The position numbers were made by a program, and so were the translations under genes. This document shows, in pieces, positions 1 to 12,000 of a stretch of DNA of 64,000 nt (positions are counted from its first letter, which is position 1; the number at the start of each line of letters is the position of its first letter). The stretch comes from Amaranthus tricolor (lineage: Eukaryota; Streptophyta; Magnoliopsida; Caryophyllales; Amaranthaceae), in NCBI RefSeq assembly GCF_026212465.1, contig NC_080053.1:17692735-17756734 (forward strand), written 5' to 3'. The notes under the pieces are model-generated. The model was not told where the DNA came from. It searched no databases and saw nothing but the letters and a program-made list of their open reading frames with translations.

Positions 1-21
1 ACCTTGCTCCACCCCTTGTAG

Positions 22-3000
22 GAGGATCAGAAGGTTGTCAGGAAGCGAAAAACTGAACTTGGTGGCGCTTTCTCCATTGCTAGCTGGATACTCTTCATTG
101 GTCTGTTTGCTGCGTGAGTATATGATTGTATAGAAATTGTGCAAGTAGTTCCATGCATTTCCTATTTGGAAAAAACCCATTACTTGTTCATTTCTTGATT
201 CATATGTTTTCTCTTACAATTTGTAGCTTTGTTGACTTGTTTTCCTCGTTCATGCTCAGACTTCTGTATCAAATCATATCCAAAAGAAGCGTGGAGGTGC
301 ATAATCTCAGGGCGACAAATGCTCCTGATTTAGTAGCATTTCGTAATGATATGGAGTTCAACATTACAACCGTTTCCACTATGAGCTGCTCTCAGTTGCG
401 TGGTCCTAGTACTGTTTTTTTGGGCAACCCAGGGACCATTGACTATCGTGTATCGCCTCTTTCCACCTTTGCCAACTATTCTTGTGTTAATACTACCCGC
501 GGACCGACAATAAGTTTCAAGTGCAATGATTGCCCTCTTGTAAGGGATCATGTGTATATCTCGTGGCAATTTGTTGATGTTCCGAGTCAACCTGCCATTG
601 CTGTTGCATTTGAATTCAATCTTACAGCAAGAAACCCTGCACAGAAGAAGCATGTAAGTGTAGTCAGTGGTATAGTGAGAAATGGAACTGATTTGGATGA
701 TACACTTTTAACATTCCGAGGCAAGGATACAAATGTATTGAAGTTCAATTTATTTCCCAGAGTATATCAGAATTTACACAATCTAAAGCTTGTCCAACCT
801 TTGTTCCATGAGTTTCTGCCGGGTTCCTTTCTTAGGAATGGCAACGATCTTCAAGCATCCCTTCAGAGTTCGAATAATGGATTGATCAATACCACTTTGC
901 TCATCAATTTTCTCTCCGACTATGTTGTGGAGATTGATAATCAGAATATCTTAGGACCCGGTAAGTACTTTTGTTGAAAATGTTTATGGTCTTTCTTTTA
1001 TTTGGAACTTTCCCTTTTGATGAGACAAGAGAAAAATGCTTGTTTTTTTAAGATCGCTGGTTTGCTTAAATGTTGATCATGGAGCTAAGAGTGCTAACAG
1101 TGTTTTGGTCGTCGTAGTATTGGTACTTTTAGGCTTTCGAGTTTTCGACGGCCTCACAAAATTTTTCTTTATATGGGATTACTGATTGTTTTCCTTCTAT
1201 GTGAGTTAATTTTGAGGATCAATCATTCATGGAATCAATGACTTGATGGCCAATGAGTAAAGAGTACAAAAGCTTAAGCTAGAGATGTATTTCTTTTTTT
1301 TTTTTTTCCTAATTGTTTGCAATTTGATTGAGAGTTATTTCTAAAATTTGATTATTATGTATTACAATTCCTTAGTTCCCAAGAAATATTGAATAATTCA
1401 GTGATACAGACTTGTATCTCGAATACCAGTTTTTTGAAATTATAGTATACATATTTAGATGGATGTCAGTTTTTGATCATTATAGTATACATATTTAGAT
1501 GGATGCTTGTTTTTTGAAATTATCATTTGGTGTGTTTGGAAACAAAGAATTTATTTGGAAGCTCATAATGGTGAACTCTGGTTTATGGAAACTACAAGAA
1601 TTTCAATTCCTAAATTGGATCAAATTCTTTAATAATCATACAGAACTCCTAATGACGTTTATTTCACATTCCCAACGGCACAAAACCGTGTTGCATATCC
1701 CGACCAAACCCACAAATCTCTTTATCCTCTCTCCTCCCGTCCTAATCATCAAATCCTCCGCCAGCTTTTTGCTTGAGATAGCCACAGAAGAAGTTAGTTT
1801 TCTGTCAGTTTACCTATCAAAGCTGCCATAAGAGCTTCTCTTCCCTTTTCCTTTCGCTTTCTCTCTTAAAGCTACAAACAAGCTCTATCTTCTCTTAATT
1901 TGAGCAATTTTGTTTCAAATATCTGAATTTATATATTAAGTGATTTTTCACACTGTTTGGGATTTAAGTTCAAGGTTTTAATTTCAATGTGTTCAAATGA
2001 ATTCAAACTTTGAAGCTCGTAAATTGTGCCTTAAACTATGTTGTGTGAAGATTTATTTGAAATAGTAGGATTTTTCAAGAACAATCATCATCCACGACTG
2101 TTTTCGTGAATAGTGGTGGACCCAAAATTTTAATTATGGGATCCTTAAATGATAACTGGACGAAAAAAAAAATTGAAGGGTCATTCCATATTTTCCTTAA
2201 GCTATTTTACATTTCTTTTTGTTATCACTATTGGAAACTATTTATAAATTTTATGTTTTGTCACAAGTATTTGAGGAAGGAAAACCTAATTATTACTATT
2301 GGAAACTATTTATAAATTTTTGTTTTGTATTTGAAGCTGAACTCACTGCATGTCTGGAGTCAGTAGTGGATCTTGGGTCCTAAGTTAAAAGGGGCCATAA
2401 TTATCATCCCCCGCAGCCCTGTCCCCTTGTTTTTGTCCAATAATAATGCTCTCACTTCTTGTTTCTTGGGAAACTGCAGTGAGCTTTCTTGCAGATCTTG
2501 GTGGTCTTTACTGCATAAGTATTGGAATTTTCTTCTACCTTTTGGTTCAAGTATGTATTTTTTAAGTTTTTTATTTTACAGTTCTATTATTTTCATCCAT
2601 TGGTCAGTACTTCACTGCTTTGAAACTAATCAGCACTAATCATGGGGGTTGCTAGTTCCAACATTTAACGGTTTTCTGTATAATGTTATTTTGGTTTTTA
2701 AATTGGCCATCACCTTTTTTCTTTTAATTTTTGTGCTTTGGTCATTGTATTATCCTACATTATATGAGTAACCCAGGGTGGAAGGGCTTGCCCCCATTTT
2801 TTTTTAACACATTCTTAGAGGTAACATGTTTTCTGTCAAACGCAACTGTAAAGTCTTGTATGGTGTGATGATATTGTACTCCGACGAGTAATGTTGGTCA
2901 AACAAACATGAGGCCCTAGATTGAGTTTGAGGAGAGTTTGAAGAAGTTGGAGTGCAGTAGATAACTGCTTGATGAGCATGCTATATGATCGAACAAGCAT

Positions 3001-6000
3001 TTGGTTATAATAGCATGAGCTCTTAGATCTTGGTGCTCGAATGAGCACAAGTATGTTTGAATGAGCACACTGTGGAGCCGCAATACATGACTTATCATGC
3101 CGTTATTTCATGTTTCCTTTTGCATTTATTTGCATGTATTTGACCGGTTACTTGTTTTTGATGCTTTGGACTATGATTCTATACATATAAAGTCCAAGGC
3201 GAAAACCTTGTCTATCACCTGAACATTGTTTTGCCTCGACTTTTAAAACCTCTATTATCGGAGTATCATTTTCTTCTCGGGGGTTATGTGGTTGTAGGTG
3301 ATAAATGATGGGAATGGTAATAAAAAGGTAGTGTAATTTTGGTACAAAAATCTCTTGACAAGATTAATGGTCATGCTTGTTTTAATCCAACCATCTTATT
3401 TATTTCACGAAATTCATTCCAGTGTATTAACATTTGGATATATGGTGTCAGGTGGTAATAAGACATTATAAACAAACACCTTTTTGAAATCAAAATTTAA
3501 TCATCATGGAAATGACATATTACATTTCAATAAAGTTTATATTGCAATCCATTCTCATTACCACTATTTAGTACCAACAACCAAACAGGCCGTAAGCATA
3601 GAAATAAACCGCTTATATCACCGCGATTGTGATAATGGTCGCAATGTCGCAAATACAGTACCTCACGGTGTTATGTGTTTTGTGGACATTACAATGTGAA
3701 TTGGTACCTTGAAAAAATCTGTTTTATCAAAGTAATCCAAATTTTCTAGAAAATATATTTAAATTTAAGCTTATAATGGACCTTTTAGAACTTAATAAAC
3801 TTTTAAAAAAGATAAGAATGGCTAATAGTGTTTTGGGTCTAAGGCCCCAATATTACTTGGGCCTTATATATGGTCAAGCCCAAGTCAAACATAGTCAATA
3901 AAATAGTCAAGCCCAATTCCGGATTACGTATCGATCTGTTTCGTGATTTATCGGTCCGAAAAGCAAATACGGTCAGTTTCAACATCAGTTTGAAGCAAAC
4001 GACTATAAATACTCACAAAATGTCCTAATGAAGTGAGTTTTTCTCCCATATTCTCTATAAGTAATTCCATTGTCACATTTCATATTCAACCTCGTTCTGA
4101 CTTAAGCATCGGAGGAGCTTTCCCGAGTGTCGCCCCCGGGTTAGTAACCTTTGTTCGTTTTGTAGGTTCATTCGAAGATCTTCAACCACATTCGACCATC
4201 TTCAATTACATTCAACCTCAAGTAATTGGATTGGGCTACCCTATACTTCGACACGTGGACGTTTCTACTTGGAGTTACAACATAAATTACCCTTCCCCCA
4301 CTTAATACAAATTATAACTAAGTTTCACCCAAAACAGTTTGGTGCCGTATGTGGGGAAGAGTAATACTCATTTTGAACTCGAACTGAAAGCCATGCCTCC
4401 AAAAAGAAACACCCAGGCTCGCACTCATCAGTCGAGACCCCATCCGTCTGAAGCAAATAGCTCTGGCCGTGCCCACCATTTTAATCCTCCAATTGCTAAT
4501 CCGAATCTTAACCCGGATTCTGTCACCCATCAAGGCCTTTAAGAATTCGCAACCCTTCTCACTGCTTAGATTCAAGAGCACATCACTCAAGCCTTTAAGT
4601 CATGTCCAACTAGATCATCTCCTAATGTTGAAAATGAACCAGTCCAACCTTCTCCAAGGAGGAGACCCACACCCATTCACAAGCCTACCCCACTCAATTA
4701 CTATGTAGAGGATGTAGTTGAAAGCCAGGAAACACTGCCCACTCAAAACCTTAAGGCTAATTACGCACCTCCTCATGACATTAGAAAAGAACATTCAAAG
4801 ATTTCCACTCAGATGTTGCTTCTGGTAACAATCATCAATCCTAGCCGGATTATTCAAGCCTGGTTTAAATGTCACTTTCAAATATTACTTGCCTCCCTAT
4901 CTTGAATATCAATGTCTTATCTTCGGGATGCCCTTGACTCAACAAGTATTGCCATCAAGGCTTCATGTCATTGCTGTGCTCATTGTATTATCAGCGATTC
5001 AAATACCATGAGACTCTAATGACCAAGAGTGTCTCTTATTTGAATATTTTAAACCTCATAAAAGGTAGAAGGCCCTAAATTATCTCAATGAAGTCAAAAT
5101 TAAGTACTTTAGGGTTTGTTAGCCTGAGGCGATCCTCTAAGAGCAAGCCTAGACACTTTGGGGCTCTTATGATCCACGATCATACCATATTGAAAAATTC
5201 TAACTTCGATCCGTGGAAGGTCTTGATACTTCATGTGAAGACTAGCATGACCTTGGCTCATTAACACAAGATAAGTATATGGAATACTCCAACGCTCCTA
5301 ATTGGTGGAATATCTCAACTCATTTGAATGATGATCCAGACCTTGGGGCTCACTAAATGCAAGCCCAAGTCAACCCCAAGATAGCTCTTTTCAGAAGATA
5401 TTCAAACTCTTCTACATTCACTAATACCAATCACGGACGACAATATTAGTCATGCAATGACCAAACGATCATCATCATTTGGGGCTAATAAGCTACCCTA
5501 CAGAACAAAGAACATGAAGTATTGTCTAATGTTGAAGGTCATTCGGACATTTCACGCCTTTGTAGGTTTATCGTCAAGTAAAAAATTAATCATTGTCTCG
5601 GTACTTATTTGAAGATCATCAGATGGTGCTCATTACAATCGAATGATAGCAATGAGTTCCCCCTTCCTACCAAACATGATGTCAAAAGAAGGGTGGAAAG
5701 GAAGTGTGTGCTTACAAACCAAAGTTAGCAAAATTCCTCACAAATTTTTTAAAATCGAGTACTTAATTTTTCCCTGCTCCTATGTGTTATGACAAAAATC
5801 ATGAGATGGGTATACATTTTTCCATCATGCAAAAACCTTCAATTAAACATAGTAAAAAAATATTATCTAAAGCCCAATTCTAACCCTAAATACACACTTC
5901 AAAATAGCTCATTATAGAAATTTCTTATAATGCCATATTATCTTGATTGGTAGAATAAATTTATTCTCAAACTCTTTGGGTCTTACTAGCTTAAGGAAGC

Positions 6001-9000
6001 TTCCAAGATCACTGTTGCTAAGTAATGACTCAAACTAGCAAAACAGGAAGAAGATGAAATATGGGACAGAATGAACTCCGTGGGGCGCGGAGCCTGTACA
6101 GATCAAAGTACGCGGGGCGCGGAGCTGCTTCTGGTCTCGCTCTGCGGCTCGCGTAATTTTACACGGGTCGCGCAATTGAAGTTTCTTTTCACGGGAACCG
6201 TCTTTTGGGACGGTTACCTTTATTTGTGGTTACTTAGTCCCTAAAACCGTCTTTCAAGTCGTTTTATTATAAATACACCTCCTTGTTAGCCTAGGGTGGT
6301 ATGATTCACAAATTGAAAGAGAGATCACAAGAGAGCCATCGTAATTTGTGAGCGTGATTGTAATTCATCTTGTATTCTTTGCGATCATAGTGAAATTATT
6401 TGTTCTCGGTGCCGGTGGACGTAGCTATCACGTTGATAGTGAACCACGTTAATTTCTTGTGTCATTTTCTTCTTGTTTGCATTGAATTTCTTGTTTCATT
6501 GTTGTACATCGCCTTTGCTTCCGTTGTGGCATAACAATTGGCATCAAGAGCTTAGGTTTTAATTCCTTGGAGAGTTTTTTGAGTGAAACAATGGCCGGAG
6601 ATTCGACAATAAGAATTGAGAAATTTACCGGGAAAAATAGCTTCGGGCTATGGCAAATCAAGATGAAGGCTCTGTTGAAACAGCAGCAAATCTGGCGTCC
6701 GTTGGCTTTATGGAGTACCACTGCGGGGTCGAATGATGGATTAACTGACGCACAATTAGCAGTAATGGAGGAAAAGGCTTATTCTACCATTTTGCTAAGT
6801 CTGGATGATCATATCATCACGGAGGTCGCTGATCAAGTTACAGCGGCGGAACTTTGGATGAAGTTGGAGTCATTGTATATGACTAAGTCGTTGACCAACA
6901 AATTATTGCTGAAGCAGCGGTTGTTCAGCCTCCGAATGCAGTCAGGTACTCTCTTACGGGAACATCTTGAAAAACTTAACTCTATTTAACTAGATTTGCG
7001 TAACTTAGATGTTAAAGTAGATGATGAGGATGCTGCGTTGATTTTACTTGTGTCTCTACCGTCTAGCTATGAGAATTTTGTGGAGTCGTTTGTTGTTGGT
7101 AAAGACTCCCTGACCCTAGAAGAAGTGAAGGCAGCACTTCATACTAGGGAACTTCGTCAAAAGGCTATAGGTGATAACGGGGATAGTGGTAGTGGGTTGT
7201 TTGTTAAGTCCGGGAAGTCTAAAAAGAAGAAGGGGGTTAACAAGGGCAACAATACTGGGTCGGGTGCTGGAAATGGCAATGAGGGATCTGGTAAGACTGT
7301 GGGGAAAACCTGTTATTACTGTAAAGAACCGGGTCACTTTTGGGCTAATTGCCCGGTGAGGAAGGGCAAGTCCCAAGCTGCTGTAGTTGAAGTAAAATCG
7401 AAGGAGAACTATAATTCGGAGGAAGACTTGGCATTAGTGAGTTCTGCTAAGTCTGGGGATCTTTCTGATGATTGGGTTCTAGATTCGGGGTGTTCGTTCC
7501 ATATGAGTCCACGTCGAGATTGGTTTGACACATATGAGCCTTGCAATGGGGGTAATGTTATCGTAGGTAACAACGCACCTTGTAAGGTTACGGGTATAGG
7601 ATCCATGAGATTGAGGACTAGTGATGGGCGAAGGTTGACACTGACTAGGCTGCGGCATGTCCCTGCTTTGGGGAAGAATTTGATTTCATTGGGTGCCTTG
7701 GATGATTTGGGGTACAATGGAGCGTTTTCAGATGGGGAGTTGTCCATTTATCGAGGTTCGGAGTTGGTACTTAAGGGTATTAAGAGGAACACCCTCTATG
7801 TCTTTGAGGGTGTCACACTGTCTAGTTCTGCGGTTTGCGCATCAGTATCTCACCAGGAGATGACCAAGATTTGGCACATGAGGCTCGGTCATATGGGGGA
7901 GAAGGGGATGCAGCTTTTGTCTAAGAGGGGTCTACTATCCGGGATCAAGGTTGCCAACTTTGAATTTTGTGAGCATTGTGTGTTTGGGAAGAAACACATG
8001 TCAAAATTCAACAAGGGTGCTCACATTACTGATGAAGTGCTCGATTACATCCATTCAGATTGCTGGGGTCCATCTAGGGTTGAAGGTATGGGAGGTTTCC
8101 GCTATTTTGTGTCATTTGTAGATGACAAATCCCGATACACATGGCTTAGGTTGCTTAAGTCAAAGGATGAGGCCTTCAAAGCTTTTAAGCAATGGAAAGC
8201 TTTAGTGGAGAATCGATAGGGTAGGAAGATCAAGAAGCTACGAACAGACAATGGGCTAGAGTTTTGCAAAGAGGAGTTTAATCAGTTCTGTGCAGATGAG
8301 TGTATTGGTCGGCATCATACCGTCAGGATGACACCACAGCAGAACGGTGTTGCAGAACGGGTTAATCAGACACTGCTTGAGAGAGTTCGATGCATGCTTT
8401 CTAATGCAGGGCTTGGGAGGAGGTATTGGAGTGAAGCTGTGATGACAGCTTGTTATATCATCAATAGGGGTCCTCATTCGGGAATTGACTTCAAAATCCA
8501 GTTTGAGATCTGGAGTGGTAAGTTGCCTAGTTTCTCTAATTTGAAGATTTTTTGCTGTGTTGCTTATTATCATGTTAGTGAGGTAAGCTGGATCCACGAG
8601 CCAAGACGGGGTGTTTTGTTGGGTACGGTGATGGTGTGAAGGGGTTTAGGATCTATTCACCTTCGGAGCATCGGGTCATTCTTAGTAGGGATGTCACTTT
8701 TGATGAAAGCACCATGTATTCCAAGAAGAGCTCGGAGTCTTCTGATTTGGGAAAAGAAGGGGAGAACATACTACAGACAGATGGGGTGCTTGAGGTACAC
8801 CAGTCATCCATTGCTGATTTACCTCGAGTGCAATTTATTGATGATGATGCTGAGATTCCAGTGCCGAGTACTCCTGAACCTGAGGTTGTCCCATCTTCTC
8901 CTAACTCTGGGGAGGAGGTGGAGCAGTCTAATCAGGGGTCATCTAGTCAATCTGACACCATTCTTGAGAGACCTAGACGAGTTATCAAGAAGCCTGTTAG

Positions 9001-12000
9001 GTTGATCGAAGAGATGGAAGGAAGGAATTGCTTTGTTGAGAATTTGACAGGTTATGCATTGAGTGTAGCTGATGATGTAGTGTCATATGAACCTGCCACG
9101 TATAAACAAACAATTAGTTGTAGTGAGTCTGCGCAATGGCTTGCTGCAATGGGTGAAGAGATGCAATCTCTTTACAAGAACAGAGTGTGGGAACTTGTGA
9201 AGGTACCAGAGGGGAGAAAACTTGTAGGGTGTAAGTGGATTTTTAAGAAGAAAGAAGGGTCATCTGAATCTGAGAAAGTTCGTTTTACGGCTAGGCTAGT
9301 TGCAAAGGGGTTCAGTCAGGTAGAAGGGGTTGACTTTGTGGAGATATTCTCACCGGTGGTTCGACATACTTCTATTCGTGTGCTATTGTCAATTGTAGCA
9401 CATTATGACCTTGAGCTGGAGCAGCTGGATGTTAAGACGGCTTTCCTTCATGGCGATTTGGAGGAGGAGATTTTGATGAAGCAGCCCGAGGGATTTGAGA
9501 TTCCAGGGAAAGAGCACTATGCATGCAGATTGCTAAAGTCGTTGTATGGACTTAAGCAATCCCCTAGGCAGTGGTACAAGAGGTTTGATTCTTTTATGGT
9601 TTTGCATGGTTTTGATAGGAATTCGTATGATTGCTGTGTGTATCATAGTAAGCTGGATGACGGTTCCATGATTTATTTGTTATTATATGTTGATGACATG
9701 CTTGTTGCCACAAAGAATAAATCGGACATTGCTAGACTTAAAGAGTTGCTTAACTCGAAATTTGACATGAAAGATTTGGGTCCAGCTAAGAAGATTTTGG
9801 GTATGGAGATCTATAGGGATCGGGCTAGAGGTAAGCTTTTCTTGACTCAGAAAAGTTACATTGAAAGGATTTTCTCGTTTTGGGATGGAGAAATCGAAGC
9901 CCATAAGTACACCAACATCTGTGAGCTGCAAATTGTCTTTGTCTATGTCACCTCAAACTGAGGAGGAGTTGGCGTATATGTCTAGAGTTCCTTATGCCAA
10001 CGCTGTCTGTTTGATGTATGCTATGGTCTGCACTAGGCCGGATATTGCGCACGCTGTCAGTGTTGTGAGTAGGTTCATGGCTCGACCTGGGAGAGAGCAC
10101 TGGCAGGGAGTGAAAAGGATTTTTCGCTACTTGAGAGGAACTGCTGATATTGGTCTTGTGTATGGAAATGGTAAGGAGTGTATGGTAACTGGATATAGTG
10201 ATTCTGATTATGCAGCTGATGTAGATACCAGGAAGTCGGTGACCGGATATGTGTTTACTTTGAGTGGTTCTGTGGTGAGTTGGAAGTCTACATTGCACTC
10301 TTCGGTTACGTTGTCTACTACTGAAGCTGAGTACATGGCTTTAACTTCCGTAACTAAGGAGTCTATATGGCTCAAAGGCCTTGTAGGTGAACTCGCTATC
10401 GCACAGGATTTTGCTACGGTGTATTTTGATAGTCTAAGTGCTATTTGCTTAGCCAAAGACCAAGTACACCATGATCGGACCAAGCACATTGACTTCAGGT
10501 ATCATTTCTTGCGTACTGACAAGAGAGTAAAGGTAAAGAAGATCGGGACCGCTGACAACCCAACTGATTTCTTTACTAAGTTTGTTCCATTTAGTAAGTT
10601 TAAACATTGCTTAGACTTACTAAATATTGATTACTATGTGATGTAGTAGGCCCTTAGGGGCGGTGTTGGGGAGCTCCTATTGTAGGCATGTTGGCCTTAA
10701 GGTAGAGCTTGCCCGGGGCTTGTGATGCAGGTGGAGCGTTATGAGTTGTTATACTTGGTGACAAGTATGTGATAGGTCTTGGTTGAAGACCTGTCGGGAT
10801 GAGTCTTGGTTGAGGACTTATCGAGATGTACGGTTTATGCATGAGCTTTACATCGGGTTTTGGCTTGAGATATGTTCACTATGTGTTGATGAGGTCGTTT
10901 GCTGAATACGAGATTTCGTCAAGGTGGATATTGTTGCTAAGTAATGACTCAAACTAGCAAAACAGGAAGAAGATGAAATATGGGACAGAATGAACTCCGC
11001 GGGGCGCGGAGCCTGTACAGATCAAAGTATGCGGGGCGCGTAATTCTCCGCGGGGCGCGGAGCTGCTTCTGGTCTCGCTCTGCGGCTCGCGTAATTTTAC
11101 ACGGGTCGCGCAATTGAAGTTTCTTTTCACGGGAACCGTCTTTTGGGACGGTTACCTTTATTTGTGGTTACTTAGTCCCTAAAACCGTCTTTCAAGTCGT
11201 TTTATTATAAATACACCTCCTTGTTAGCCTAGGGTGGTATGATTCACAAATTGAAAGAGAGATCACAAGAGAGCCATCGTAATTTGTGAGCGTGATTGTA
11301 ATTCATCTTGTATTCTTTGCGATCATAGTGAAATTATTTGTTCTCGGTGCCGGTGGACGTAGCTATCACGTTGATAGTGAACCACGTTAATTTCTTGTGT
11401 CATTTTCTTTTTGTTTCATTGAATTTCTTGTTGTTTCATTGTTGTACATCGCCTTTGCTTCCGCTGTCGCACAACAATCACAATATTCTTAATACCTTGG
11501 GCTTAGTAAATTTTAAAATAATAACATGCTTGATTCATTTGGGACTCTTTGAAAGTCCACAAATTTGCCTAGTGTCAAAAAGGTAAAGCATGAAGTCTTC
11601 ATGGAAGGGAAGATTTTAGAAGAGCAAGCCATAACAAATTCGCTATTATGATGTATAGTCGAGCTCATTTGAAGAGACCCATATCTTATAAACATTTTAT
11701 ACTTCCTTACATTTTATCCAAGTCATTTACGAACTGTTAGGTTCAAACAATCATAACTTCCAATATCGATGTCCGTTTAGGGTGTATAATATGTCATTGG
11801 AAAGCTCTTGAAGTCTAGTTTCCAACGCCGCCTGTCTTGCATCATTCGGAGTAATATATCAAAAGTTATAGTCAAAACAGTACACACGTGTCTAGATAGA
11901 CGCGAGAAGTCAAAAAAAAAAAGCACACCTCGAAGCTGCTAAGTGCTCATCATGCTTAATATTCCAAGCCACTAATTCCCACACTAGTCTAGACGCGAAT

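Larger units (their letters stand above)
6013..11476 (+). mobile_element. Ty1/Copia retrotransposon, Tork/Tnt1-like (Copia-1), nested in LARD
   Basis: LTRs are 6013-6536 (524 bp) and 10932-11476 (545 bp), both TGTTGC...ACA. The target duplication ATCAC is perfect at 6008-6012 and 11477-11481. The primer-binding site TTGGCATCAAGAGC follows the 5' LTR, and the purine tract AAGGTGGATA precedes the 3' LTR. The LTRs differ by about six substitutions plus three indels (about 1%), so the insertion is recent. The DSGCSFHM protease motif and overall gag-pol order suggest the Tork/Tnt1 group. The coding region is broken. Confidence 0.92.

Noticed and set aside
3297..3596. Possible PIF-type MITE ending CAACCAAACAGGCC
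   Set aside because: Only one end looks like a terminus; no matching left end or target duplication was found.
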